Positions 18,649-27,692 of a DNA stretch of 64,000 nucleotides are shown here, one piece after another; positions within the stretch are counted from its first letter, which is position 1, and each line of letters opens with the position of its first letter. Source of the stretch: an uncultured Anaeroplasmataceae bacterium. Its GTDB lineage: Bacteria > Bacillota_I > Bacilli_A > Acholeplasmatales > Anaeroplasmataceae. Location of the stretch: assembly GCA_944325035.1 (NCBI GenBank), contig CALUYM010000002.1:195329-259328 (forward strand), written 5' to 3'. Under the pieces are notes generated by a model, which saw only the letters and a program-made list of their open reading frames with translations, was not told the origin of the DNA and did not search any database. The position numbers were made by a program, and so were the translations under genes.

Positions 18649-19665
18649 TTATAGATTATTATTGGTTCTAATAATGACCTCTTGTGAATGAAATAATTTC
18701 CATATTTTGTAATATAACTTTATTCCCTTATTCCAGCTTACTATTTGATAAAGTGTATATCTTAATTTTTGTAGACCTTGAAGATATTTTTTAAACTCTT
18801 TTTTATTTTCTTTTAAAATAGAAATTAAATCATTTTGTTGTTCTTTAGATAACTCAGGAATAAATAGTGATTCATGAAAAAGATACTTATAAGTGAATTT
18901 ATAAAAATGTTTTAATTCATTCTTATCGTAGATACTTGAATATTGATTTATTGTTGATGTAAAAGATAAAATATTAGATTTTATATGTTCGTAATTTATT
19001 TTTACAGTTAGAGCACCTTCTCTTAAGAATTGATAATTTACAATTGGAAAAGAAATCGTTTTAATGCCATTTGAATATAATAGATAACTATAAAAGAATT
19101 TAAAATCTTCACAAGATACTAAAGTCTCATCAAATAAAATATTATTTTTAATAATTATATCTCGTTTAAATAGTTTCCCCCAAGGATACCAGTTAATATC
19201 ATCAGAAGAATCGATATAATTAATAATATTAGTTAATTGATTAGTATCACTATATATTCGATCAGGCAGTTCTTTTTTTATTATTTCATTAGATTTAACA
19301 ATATTTTTACTTCCAATGATAATATCAGTTTTATCATCAGTTAATGATAAAATATGAAGTAAAGAATTATCAGTTAATGTATCATCGGAATCTAAAAACA
19401 TAATATACTCACCAGAAGCGGATAAGATTCCTGTATTTCTAGCCTTAGAAACTCCTGAATGATTATTATAATGTACACGAATTTGTTCATGTTTACATGC
19501 ATAATCATTAAGAATAGTTTTGGATGAATCAATTGAACCATCATCAATTAAAATGATTTCGTAATTATTTATATTTTGTTTTAATATAGAATCAATACAT
19601 GCTTTAAGATACTTTTCAGTATTATACACGGGAATTATAATTGATAGACTTAATTTGTTTAGCAT
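18649..19665 (-). CDS. glycosyltransferase family 2
   Basis: 338 aa with a GT-A domain: SLSIIIPVYNTEKYL, IILIDDGSIDSS, KARNTG, IMFLDSDDTL with the DxD, and the CEDFKFFYSYL acceptor-side motif typical of EpsJ/WaaV-like GT2 enzymes. The C-terminal about 100 residues are basic and helical. GGAGA lies shortly before the start on the minus strand. It is the second gene of a minus-strand pair with the lipoprotein at 19686, from which 20 bases separate it. This is an odd partnership for a glycosyltransferase. Donor unknown. Confidence 0.9.
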   Translation of the reverse strand: MLNKLSLSIIIPVYNTEKYLKACIDSILKQNINNYEIILIDDGSIDSSKTILNDYACKHEQIRVHYNNHSGVSKARNTGILSASGEYIMFLDSDDTLTDNSLLHILSLTDDKTDIIIGSKNIVKSNEIIKKELPDRIYSDTNQLTNIINYIDSSDDINWYPWGKLFKRDIIIKNNILFDETLVSCEDFKFFYSYLLYSNGIKTISFPIVNYQFLREGALTVKINYEHIKSNILSFTSTINQYSSIYDKNELKHFYKFTYKYLFHESLFIPELSKEQQNDLISILKENKKEFKKYLQGLQKLRYTLYQIVSWNKGIKLYYKIWKLFHSQEVIIRTNNNL

Positions 19666-19685
19666 ATATATATGTCTCCTTTAAA

Positions 19686-20516
19686 TTATGCAAAATATCT
19701 TTTTATTTCAGTATCACCTTGTGGAGATAAAATTGTTATTTTATTTTTCCCATCTAAGTAAAAATAAGAATTAAGATAATTAATGGTCTCAAAATCAAAT
19801 GAAAAAGTTTTGGACACTAAATTCATTATAAAGCCAACATTTCCATTCAAAGATAATTGATTTTTCCCAAAATAGTTGTCAATATAACAACTATCAAAAG
19901 AATTTTGCTTAAAAATTAAATTGACTGAATGAGAATTAAAAATAAAAGATTTGGTAATATTATTAGAAAAATTTATATATCCAGCTGAACAATTCATTTT
20001 GACTTGTTCAATTTTATTCTTTAATAAGTTACTTGAATTAGATTTCGCATTTATTTCTAATTCACTTATTTTGCAAGAATCTAGACTTAAATGAAGGAGA
20101 TTTGAATTGATATTCAATTTTTGAATTGATTGATTTTTCAAATAAATGGTTGAAAAATAACTAGTAAAATTTAACTCTTCTAATAATATATTAAAATCAT
20201 AATAAATAATTAAATCTTTATTATAATTTTTAATTGTTTTTTTATCAGAATAGTCAATAGTTAATGTACCATTATTTGTAGAATAAGTAAGAGGCGATTT
20301 GATATATTCACCATTTTCACCAATTTCTTCAATTATTATATCATCGTTTTTTTTATCAACAAATTTTATTCTACCTTCATTCCAATTAATATTGATTTTA
20401 TTAACGAAAGAATCTATATTATATGTGTATGATAATTGAAAATCATGATTGTTAGACGAACAACTACTTAAAAATGTAAACATTAAAAAAAGACATATCA
20501 GAATTGTTTTTTTCAT
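19686..20516 (-). CDS. lipoprotein, paralogue of the one at 13930
   Basis: 276 aa, beginning KKTILICLFLMFTFLSSC with a lipobox cysteine, then serine/asparagine linker and beta-rich repeats. The last 45 residues run parallel to the paralogue (FSFDFETINY, YFYLDGKNKI, EIKRYFA). The ATG at 20516 is chosen for the signal peptide; its SD is weak, and a GTG at 20525 is the alternative. Upstream of the GT2 gene in one transcription unit. Function unknown; DUF4097-like fold is a guess from the strand pattern. Confidence 0.65.
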   Translation of the reverse strand: MKKTILICLFLMFTFLSSCSSNNHDFQLSYTYNIDSFVNKININWNEGRIKFVDKKNDDIIIEEIGENGEYIKSPLTYSTNNGTLTIDYSDKKTIKNYNKDLIIYYDFNILLEELNFTSYFSTIYLKNQSIQKLNINSNLLHLSLDSCKISELEINAKSNSSNLLKNKIEQVKMNCSAGYINFSNNITKSFIFNSHSVNLIFKQNSFDSCYIDNYFGKNQLSLNGNVGFIMNLVSKTFSFDFETINYLNSYFYLDGKNKITILSPQGDTEIKRYFA

Positions 20517-20611
20517 AATTAACACTCGTTTCGATTTATAGTATAATTAGTTTTCATAGTTTTTTTTATTTTAAACTATTAATTTCGATAGTTGTATTAT
20601 ATAATATTATA

Positions 20612-20625
20612 CTATACAAGTATAG
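20612..20625. promoter_or_regulatory. short inverted repeat in divergent promoter region
   Basis: CTATAC and GTATAG arms with AA between lie among several TATA-like elements, in the 151-bp gap between the divergent lipoprotein and PMI-GMD genes. It could be a regulator site; no more can be shown. Confidence 0.3.
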
Positions 20626-20667
20626 CGCTTTTTATAAATTAATATAAATTAAACAAAGGGGTAGCTT

Positions 20668-22599
20668 ATGATTCTTTTTTTAAAACCTTATTTTGAATAC
20701 AAACCATGGGCTGGAGATAAATTAACTAAAATATATGATTGTAATCAAGGAATAGGAGAAGCTTGGATTATATCTGGATATAATAAGAAATCATCGATAA
20801 TTACAAATGGTGAATTTAAAGGACAATCTTTACGACATCTTTGGCATAGTCGACCTGATCTTTTTGGAGAAATAGCTTATAATGAAAAAGAGTTTCCAAT
20901 ACTTGTAAAACTAATCTCAGCTTCTGATGACTTATCTGTCCAAGTACATCCTAGCGATGAATATGCTTTAAAAAGGCACAATAGTCTAGGGAAATTTGAA
21001 TGTTGGTATGTATTAGATGAAAACAAAGCAACAAATGTGATTTTGGGTGTAAACGTAAAAAACTCATTTGAATTAGATAAAATTATAAAAGATGGAACTT
21101 TAGAGGATTATTTAATAAAAAAACAGATCAAAAAAGATGATTTAATAATTATTGAACCAGGAACAGTTCATGCACTACAAAGAGATTCATTTATTTTAGA
21201 GGTTCAAGAATCATCAGATTTGACATATCGATTATATGATTATGATAGAAAACCTTGTCGACAATTACATATTGAAGATTCATTAAATGTTATAAAATAT
21301 CATAATAATAAAAATGAAATTCATTCTTTTAAAAATCAAGATAAATTTAAAAATAAACATTTTGATTTAGATAAAATAATTATTGATAAGAAAATGAATT
21401 ACCCTAAACATGGATTAACTGCTTTTTATGTTATAAAAGGGGAAGGGAATGTAAATGAAATCAAAATCAAAAAAGGTGATTCATTTATTGCAACCTATGA
21501 TAAAAATGAAACAGAATTAATATTTGATGGAAAACTTGAAATTATTGCAATAATACCTAATAAAAAAGGAAATGAGAGATTAAAAATGAGAAAAGTAGCT
21601 TTAATAACTGGAATTGTGGGACAAGATGGATTAGCATTAACGGATTTACTACTTGAAAAGGATTATGAAATCCATGGTCTTATTCAATCAAAATCTCAAC
21701 TTGATAATAGTAATATAAGATACTTGGTTGAAAATAAAAAAATTTATAATGAAAGAGTTTTTTTTCATATTGGTGATATGACTGATACTTCGAATATAAA
21801 TAGACTTTTAGAAAAAATAAGACCAGATGAAATATATCACTTAGCATCACAATCACATGTAGATATATCATTTGATATTCCTGAATATACGACACAAGTT
21901 AATGGATTAGGCACACTTAGATTATTAGATGCCATTAAAGAAAATGATTATAAAACTAGATTATTTAATCTGTCGACATGTTATTTGTTTGATGGTAATG
22001 TTGTGCCACAAAATGAATTAACTCCATATAACCCCAAGTCACCTTATGCAATTTCCAAGTTATATGCTCATCAAATGGTTAAGATGTACCGAGAAAATTA
22101 TGGTTTATATGCTGTTAATGGTATTTTTTACAATAGAGAGTCTAAACGTCGTCCCTCAAGTTATGTAGCTAAAAAAATTGTTTCTGCAGCTTTACGAATC
22201 AGTAAAGGAGAAGAATTTGTTTTAGAACTGGGTAATTTAGATAGTTATCGTGAATGGGGGTTTGCACATGAATATGCCAATGCGATGTGGAAAATGCTAC
22301 AATTAGACAAACCAGAAGATTTTGTTGTTGGGACAGGTGTTGTCTATTCTGTACGCCAACTAGTTGAAAAAGTTTTTTTATCGTGTAATGTTAAAATCGA
22401 ATGGATTGGCAAAGGGTTAGATGAAAAAGGTATTAATAAAGAAACTGGCAAAGTTTTAATTAAAATTAATCCAAAATATGTAAGACTTGGTGAGCCTAAA
22501 GTTTTACAAAGTGATTCTAGCGTTTTTACGAAGAAAACAGGTATAAAATTAAAAGATGAATTAAATGAAATAATCAACGAATTAAAAGAGGAGGCTTAG
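20668..22599 (+). CDS. mannose-6-phosphate isomerase / GDP-mannose 4,6-dehydratase fusion
   Basis: 643 aa joining two steps of GDP-sugar supply. Residues 1-306 are a short type I phosphomannose isomerase with its zinc site intact: SVQVHPSDEY, GKFECWYVLD, EPGTVHAL and the catalytic arginine in YRLYDYDR. From M307 comes an SDR of the GDP-mannose dehydratase type: ALITGIVGQDG, GDMTDTSNINRLL, RPDEIYHLASQSHVDISF and SPYAISK with Y460 and K464. The usual STSE is S436-T-C-Y439, so the catalytic glutamate is missing, and the NHESPRRG loop is NRESKRRP. The product may differ from GDP-4-keto-6-deoxymannose. M307 has weak SD-like bases before it, so a separate second product is possible. EpsG and a priming transferase follow. 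Confidence 0.85.
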   Translation: MILFLKPYFEYKPWAGDKLTKIYDCNQGIGEAWIISGYNKKSSIITNGEFKGQSLRHLWHSRPDLFGEIAYNEKEFPILVKLISASDDLSVQVHPSDEYALKRHNSLGKFECWYVLDENKATNVILGVNVKNSFELDKIIKDGTLEDYLIKKQIKKDDLIIIEPGTVHALQRDSFILEVQESSDLTYRLYDYDRKPCRQLHIEDSLNVIKYHNNKNEIHSFKNQDKFKNKHFDLDKIIIDKKMNYPKHGLTAFYVIKGEGNVNEIKIKKGDSFIATYDKNETELIFDGKLEIIAIIPNKKGNERLKMRKVALITGIVGQDGLALTDLLLEKDYEIHGLIQSKSQLDNSNIRYLVENKKIYNERVFFHIGDMTDTSNINRLLEKIRPDEIYHLASQSHVDISFDIPEYTTQVNGLGTLRLLDAIKENDYKTRLFNLSTCYLFDGNVVPQNELTPYNPKSPYAISKLYAHQMVKMYRENYGLYAVNGIFYNRESKRRPSSYVAKKIVSAALRISKGEEFVLELGNLDSYREWGFAHEYANAMWKMLQLDKPEDFVVGTGVVYSVRQLVEKVFLSCNVKIEWIGKGLDEKGINKETGKVLIKINPKYVRLGEPKVLQSDSSVFTKKTGIKLKDELNEIINELKEEA

Positions 22600-22614
22600 A
22601 ATAATGGTGGTTAA

Positions 22615-23697
22615 ATGTTAGTTTATGCAGTAGGTTCAGTACTCACTTCATTTTTTTTGTTTATATCTCAGTATTATTACCGAAAAATAAAAAAAAATAA
22701 TTTAACTGATAAAAACTATTCATATTATTTAATTTTTTTTATTGCTTCTATTCTTCCACTATCTTTAATCTCTGGAGTTAGATATGGAGTTGGAACTGAT
22801 TATTTCTTCACATATTATCCACGATTTTATTTAATTTTTTCAGGTGCTAAAGGATATAATGAAATTCCTTTTACCTTGTTAAATCGATTCATTCAATTAT
22901 TTACGCTAGATGCTACTTGGCTATTTATTATAACAAGCTTTATTTATGTTTTATTTATGCTTCTGTCAATAAAAAAAATGTCAAATCATTGGTGGTTATC
23001 TAGTTTTACTCTACTATTAGGTGGGTACTATTTCATATCCATGAATAATGTGCGCCAAAGCTGTGCTATAGCTATTTCTATATACGCTTTTACCTATGCG
23101 ATGGATAAAAAATTTATAAGAACACTGATATTTACTTCATTAGCAATGTGTTTCCATTTAACAGCCATTGTGTTATTACCAATGTATTTAATTATAAATT
23201 TAAAGTTCATTAAAAATGTGTTTCCATACGTATCTATCGTTATTTTGATGTTGACACCAGCTGTATTGGATGTGGTAATACTAATTATCGAGAATACTAG
23301 ATATGCCGGATATCTGAAATATAATATTGACCAGCCTATTTATTCATATATTATAAGTTTTGGAGCAATATTTATAATTTCATTAATTTTCTTTAAAAAA
23401 TTGGTAAATACTAATCGATATGCATATGGGTTAATTTTTATAGCCCAAATATGCTTTATGATATCGATTTGTTCATTTACAATACAATCCGTTGAAACTA
23501 TGTCAAGAGCGTGTGCATATTTCACATGGCCAATTATTTTCATATTACCAATTTTTTTAGATTGTTATATGCATAAAAAATTTGCTTTTGTTGTCGTTTT
23601 CATCTTAGTTGTATTTTTAAGTCTTAATACTTATTACTTAATTATATATTTGGGACATCATGAGGTTTTACCTTATGTATCAATTTTTAATATATAA
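22615..23697 (+). CDS. EpsG-family polysaccharide polymerase (second copy)
   Basis: 360-aa polytopic protein paralogous to 10956-12050: SGVRYGVGTDYFFTYYP and MNNVRQSCAIAISIYAF mark the EpsG family. The start at 22615 follows a 5-codon ORF (22604-22621) that uses the strong GAGGAGG at 22589-22595 and overlaps the EpsG start, much like the leader at 4668. It lies 15 bases after the PMI-GMD fusion and probably polymerises a mannose-derived repeat unit. Confidence 0.85.
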   Translation: MLVYAVGSVLTSFFLFISQYYYRKIKKNNLTDKNYSYYLIFFIASILPLSLISGVRYGVGTDYFFTYYPRFYLIFSGAKGYNEIPFTLLNRFIQLFTLDATWLFIITSFIYVLFMLLSIKKMSNHWWLSSFTLLLGGYYFISMNNVRQSCAIAISIYAFTYAMDKKFIRTLIFTSLAMCFHLTAIVLLPMYLIINLKFIKNVFPYVSIVILMLTPAVLDVVILIIENTRYAGYLKYNIDQPIYSYIISFGAIFIISLIFFKKLVNTNRYAYGLIFIAQICFMISICSFTIQSVETMSRACAYFTWPIIFILPIFLDCYMHKKFAFVVVFILVVFLSLNTYYLIIYLGHHEVLPYVSIFNI

Positions 23698-23845
23698 TAA
23701 GTTTATGTAATAAATCTATTGTGTTTAAGGAACTAATTTTAAATTAATAAAATTAAACTATGATTTTTTGATAAGATATTGTATAATAAAGTTAAAACAT
23801 ATCATTTGTCAAATGATTTTAGAAGTTATTAACGGGGTTGAAATC

Positions 23846-24517
23846 ATGAGTTTGCAAGAATTAAAAAAATATGAAGTTAGGGCGATTACGATTGATTATA
23901 AAGAAAAGAAAATTTATAATTTTTTTAAACGTTGTCTAGATATTCTCGCCTCCATTATTAGCTTAGTAGTTTTGTCACCGTTATTTTTAATTATTTCGGT
24001 AATGATTAAACTTACATCCAAAGGACCAGTAATATACACGTCTATAAGATATGGAAAGAATGGAAAACCTTTTAAATTCTATAAATTTAGAAGTATGTAC
24101 GTTGATGCTGATGATAGACTTGATGAATTAATTGCTAAAGATGATGGAAATTCAAGTGGGATAAGGTTTAAAGCTAAAGATGATCCAAGAGTCACAAAAT
24201 TTGGTAAATTTATTAGAAAAACAAGCTTAGATGAGCTTCCACAATTAATTAATATATTAAATGGAAGCATGACAATTGTTGGTCCTAGGCCTGCAATTGG
24301 CAGAGAAATAGATTTTTATACAGATGAACAAAAACAAAGAATGTTGGTTAAACAAGGATTAACATGTATTTGGCAATGTTCGGGAAGGTCTAATGTTAGT
24401 TTTGAAAATCAAATAGAAATGGATTTAACTTATATTAAAAAACGTGGTTTTTTCTATGATATATATATTATTTTAAAAACTATTCCAGCAGTGCTATTTC
24501 ATAAAGGAGCGCAGTAA
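23846..24517 (+). CDS. initiating sugar-phosphate transferase (second copy)
   Basis: 223 aa, monotopic polyprenyl-phosphate sugar-1-phosphate transferase: FFKRCLDILASIIS entry helix, KFYKFRSMYVDADDR, DDPRVTKFGKFIRKTSLDE, VGPRPAIG and GLTCIWQCSGRSN. It is paralogous to 12871-13539 and ends the same way (HKGAQ versus NKGAK). ATG 23846 is used because family members start close to the YNFFKR motif; an open frame extends upstream to 23768 but carries no family sequence. Only a GGGG-type SD is seen. It primes a second repeat unit or competes for the same lipid carrier. Confidence 0.9.
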   Translation: MSLQELKKYEVRAITIDYKEKKIYNFFKRCLDILASIISLVVLSPLFLIISVMIKLTSKGPVIYTSIRYGKNGKPFKFYKFRSMYVDADDRLDELIAKDDGNSSGIRFKAKDDPRVTKFGKFIRKTSLDELPQLINILNGSMTIVGPRPAIGREIDFYTDEQKQRMLVKQGLTCIWQCSGRSNVSFENQIEMDLTYIKKRGFFYDIYIILKTIPAVLFHKGAQ

Positions 24518-24661
24518 TTTTAAAATTATCTTCTTTTATGTAATATTTGCAATTTGAAAGATATACGAATAACTATAAAGTACTAAAATATCTGAATAAT
24601 TAGATGAATTGATAATAGAAAATTTTATTGATATGATATTTATAAAATAATAATGTTTCTA

Positions 24662-24719
24662 AAGGTTGTGTATGTATTGTTTGATTTTTAAAATCATCAT
24701 TTCTCACAACTTTTTTATT
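24662..24719 (+). terminator. putative long-loop terminator
   Basis: GTTGTG (24665-24670) pairs with CACAAC (24705-24710) followed by TTTTTT; a smaller hairpin around GATTTTTAAAATC fills the loop. Confidence 0.6.
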
Positions 24720-24891
24720 TTCTTTAAAATTAGTAAATTCTTTTAAAGTAATTCAATGATAGTTATATTAAATTTATTTTTATATTTATATATTATGAAG
24801 TATTTAAATAAATTTAGAATTATAAACGTATTTATGAAAAAATGAATTTGAGTTTTATACGTATAGTCCTCATATAAAATTTGATTTTATA

Positions 24892-24920
24892 TTCAAAAAA
24901 TCCTGAAAATAAGGTATAAT
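24892..24920 (+). promoter_or_regulatory. promoter of the licD/ABC/cytidylyltransferase operon
   Basis: TTCAAA (24892-24897), 17 bases, TATAAT (24915-24920), 33 bp before the licD start codon. Confidence 0.6.
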
Positions 24921-24953
24921 TGTGATAGTTTAATTTTTAATAGGGGGAAAATT

Positions 24954-25874
24954 ATGAATTATGAATTTTTAGAAGAAGAAATAAGAAATGACTATCTTAT
25001 TTCAAAAAAAATGAAAAAAGTTTTTAAGCTTCAAATTGAAATGTTAGAAGAAGTAAAACGAATATGTAAAAAACATAATATTATATTCTTAGCAGATTCA
25101 GGAACATTGTTAGGAGCAGTTCGCCATCAAGGTTACATTCCATGGGATGATGATATAGATATTGGAATGACAAGAGATATGTATAACAGATTTATTAGTG
25201 TGGCTCAATCTGAACTAAATGAAAGATTCTTTTTACAAACAACAGCTACAGAAAATAATCATTTTTGTCCACATGCTCAAATAAGATGTAACGATACAAC
25301 GATGCTTGTAAAAGATGATTTTCAAAAAAAGCATAATCGAGGAGTTTTTATTGATATTTTTGTATATGATAAATTACCGATTGATTTAAAATTAGATAAG
25401 AAACTTAGAAAAAAACTATGGATTAGAAAAAAAATGTTATATATTCATATGTTGAATTATTTAGATGGTTCTAAACCTAAATATATTTTAAAAAAAATGC
25501 TATCTAAAGTATATTTGATTTTAAATGGTGGCTTTAAGAAAGTAGCAGCTGATTATGATAAACTTGCTTCAACATATCAAAATTTGGAGCACGATTATTA
25601 TTATGATCAAGTTTCATATTATACTAATGAAGTCATTCATAAATTTCCGGCGGATATAAATGAAAATGTAAAAGAATTAAAATTTGAATTTACAACTATA
25701 TCTGTACCAAACAACTATGATAAAATTTTAAAAGAATTATATGGAGATAACTATATGACTCCACTAAAGGCTCCTACAGATCATGGTCATTTATTTATTG
25801 ATTTAGATAATTCTTATAAAAAATATAATGATTTATCGAATAAGGATTATTTAAAATTATTTGAAAATAATTAA
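24954..25874 (+). CDS. LicD-family phosphotransferase
   Basis: 306 aa with the LicD core near the N-terminus: ADSGTLLGAVRHQGYIPWDD, DIDIGMTRDMY, and a C-terminal HGHLF. LicD proteins (fukutin relatives) move phosphocholine or similar groups from a CDP/CMP-activated donor onto teichoic acids or polysaccharides. AGGGGG lies just before the ATG. It is the first gene of a unit ending with a cytidylyltransferase that could make its donor, which favours a phospho- or phosphono-alcohol substituent. Confidence 0.9.
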   Translation: MNYEFLEEEIRNDYLISKKMKKVFKLQIEMLEEVKRICKKHNIIFLADSGTLLGAVRHQGYIPWDDDIDIGMTRDMYNRFISVAQSELNERFFLQTTATENNHFCPHAQIRCNDTTMLVKDDFQKKHNRGVFIDIFVYDKLPIDLKLDKKLRKKLWIRKKMLYIHMLNYLDGSKPKYILKKMLSKVYLILNGGFKKVAADYDKLASTYQNLEHDYYYDQVSYYTNEVIHKFPADINENVKELKFEFTTISVPNNYDKILKELYGDNYMTPLKAPTDHGHLFIDLDNSYKKYNDLSNKDYLKLFENN

Positions 25875-25956
25875 TTTCCTTATACATTTATCTTTAAATA
25901 GTAATAACCTGTTTTAAAATACATGTGATAATTATTTTAGACAAAGGGGGATTATT

Positions 25957-26931
25957 TTGAAAAAAATACTTATTTTATTAATTACAATTCTTACATTGAT
26001 TAGTATTACTAGCTGTGGTTATCGTGACGCAGTTATTATATATTCATCGTTAGAAGATTTCAGAGTACAAACCATTATAGATGATTTGAATAAGGTATAT
26101 CCAGATATTAAGGTTAAAATCCAATATTATTCGACTGGAACAAATGCAGCTAAACTGAATTTCGAGGGAAAAAGAACAGATGCTGATATATTTTTAGCCT
26201 TAGAAGGTCCGTATGTAGAAAAAATAGAAAAAAATTTATATAATTTAGAAAATGAATTTTCGGTTGATAATTATCTTAAAGAAGTTTTGCCACCAACTAA
26301 TAAATATCATGTTTTTTCAAGAGAAGCTGGTTGCATTATTTTAAATACGAAAGTTTTAGAAAATAAAAAAATTAACGAACCAACTTGCTATGAGGATTTA
26401 TTAAAACCTGAATATAAAGATTTAATTATGATGCCAAATCCAAAATCATCAGGAACTGGTTTTGCATTTTATAATTCGATTTATTCAACGTATGGTAAAG
26501 ATAGAGCCATTGAATATTTTTCAAAACTTTCTACTAATATTAAGCAGTATACTGAATCGGGAAGTGGACCGGTGAAGGCAATTGATCGAGGCGAAATAGC
26601 AATTGGATTAGGAATGGTATCACAAGCTGCTTTATATGCTAGCAAAAATAAGGATATCAAATTAATTTCATTTAAAGAAGGTTTACCATATTCAATGTTT
26701 TGCATGGGATTAATTGATGGAAAACAAACTAAGAAAAACGTTATGACTGTATATGATTATTTGTTTAATGTATCTGTTTTAAAAGATAAAGAATTACATG
26801 TTGCAGAACATATCTTTAAAAATCAAAAAACTGAAAATATTTATTATCCAAAAGATTATACATACTCAAAGATGGATAATATATACGATTTTGAATACAA
26901 GGAGCAGTTATTAGATTTATGGAAATGGTAG
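25957..26931 (+). CDS. ABC transporter substrate-binding lipoprotein (Fe3+/AEP-type family)
   Basis: 324 aa. TTG start at 25957 behind AAAGGGGG. Signal peptide KKILILLITILTLISITSC with lipobox, then a type 2 periplasmic-binding fold: VIIYSSLEDFRVQTIIDDL, YYSTGTNAAKL, MPNPKSSGTGFAFYN, ESGSGPVKAIDRGEIAIGLG and EGLPYSMFCMG. This family binds ferric iron, putrescine-like compounds or 2-aminoethylphosphonate (AEP). The SGSGPV and NPKSSGTG stretches resemble members labelled AEP-binding, which fits the neighbours. It overlaps the ATPase gene by 13 bases. Confidence 0.88.
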   Translation: MKKILILLITILTLISITSCGYRDAVIIYSSLEDFRVQTIIDDLNKVYPDIKVKIQYYSTGTNAAKLNFEGKRTDADIFLALEGPYVEKIEKNLYNLENEFSVDNYLKEVLPPTNKYHVFSREAGCIILNTKVLENKKINEPTCYEDLLKPEYKDLIMMPNPKSSGTGFAFYNSIYSTYGKDRAIEYFSKLSTNIKQYTESGSGPVKAIDRGEIAIGLGMVSQAALYASKNKDIKLISFKEGLPYSMFCMGLIDGKQTKKNVMTVYDYLFNVSVLKDKELHVAEHIFKNQKTENIYYPKDYTYSKMDNIYDFEYKEQLLDLWKW

Positions 26932-27692
26932 AAAAAAAAGAGAAATTAGTTATTGAACATGTCTCTAAGTCATATCAAAAAATAGTCTTAGATGATATTT
27001 CATTTAAAGTATATGAGGGAGAATTTTTATCAATATTAGGTTCATCAGGTTGTGGTAAGACTACGTTGCTAAGAGGATTAATAGGTTTAGAAGAATTTGA
27101 TGGTGGTACGATTTATATAGATTCAAAAGATGTAACTAAACTAACGGCTTTTGAAAAGAAAATGGGGATTGTTTTTCAAAATTATGCCCTGTTTCCTAAT
27201 ATGACAGTTGAAAAGAATATTTCATATGCGTTAAAATGTAAAAAATTACCTAAAGATAAAATAAAGGAAAAAGTTAATTCGATTTTAGAGGCTACTTCTT
27301 TATTGGAACATAAAGATAAATATCCTAGAGAGTTATCAGGTGGACAACAACAAAGAGTTGCTATAGCTAGAACGCTAGTTCTAAATTGTGATATTATTCT
27401 TTTTGATGAACCGATGAGTGCTTTAGATGCCATTACTCGTTCTAATATTCGTAAATTTATTCTAGAAATTCAAAAAAAATATGGAATTACAATTATATAT
27501 ATAACTCACGATCAAGAAGAAGCATTTTCAATGAGTGATCGAGTTTTAGTTATGAATGATGGTAAAATTGAACAAATGGATACTCCATATGAGATTTATA
27601 ATAATCCAAAAACAGACTTTGTTAAAAACTTTGTAGTTGATGAATTAAATGAAAAAGTAAAATCTATTTTGGAGAGTGTCAAAAAATGCTAA
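26919..27692 (+). CDS. ABC transporter ATP-binding protein
   Basis: 257 aa. Complete ABC ATPase: Walker A GSSGCGKTT, Q-loop FQNYALFPNM, signature LSGGQQQRVAIART, Walker B IILFDEPMSALD and switch ITHDQEEA. It is of the FbpC/PotA/PhnT type (NPKTDFVKNFV at the end) but lacks the long C-terminal TOBE domain. It overlaps the binding protein upstream and the permease downstream (7 bases), so the three are one transporter. ATG 26925 is an alternative start. Confidence 0.95.
   Translation: MEMVEKKEKLVIEHVSKSYQKIVLDDISFKVYEGEFLSILGSSGCGKTTLLRGLIGLEEFDGGTIYIDSKDVTKLTAFEKKMGIVFQNYALFPNMTVEKNISYALKCKKLPKDKIKEKVNSILEATSLLEHKDKYPRELSGGQQQRVAIARTLVLNCDIILFDEPMSALDAITRSNIRKFILEIQKKYGITIIYITHDQEEAFSMSDRVLVMNDGKIEQMDTPYEIYNNPKTDFVKNFVVDELNEKVKSILESVKKC

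Larger units (their letters stand above)
24518..24953. other. 436-bp gap: terminator and promoter only
   Basis: Apart from the hairpin at 24662-24719 and the promoter at 24892-24920 I see no gene or repeat; the rest is very AT-rich. Confidence 0.6.

Noticed and set aside
20668..22599. PMI-GMD fusion as an assembly or frameshift artefact
   Set aside because: The frame is continuous, the linker encodes sensible sequence (NKKGNERLKMRKVALITG), and two other enzyme fusions occur nearby; a sequencing error cannot be fully excluded.
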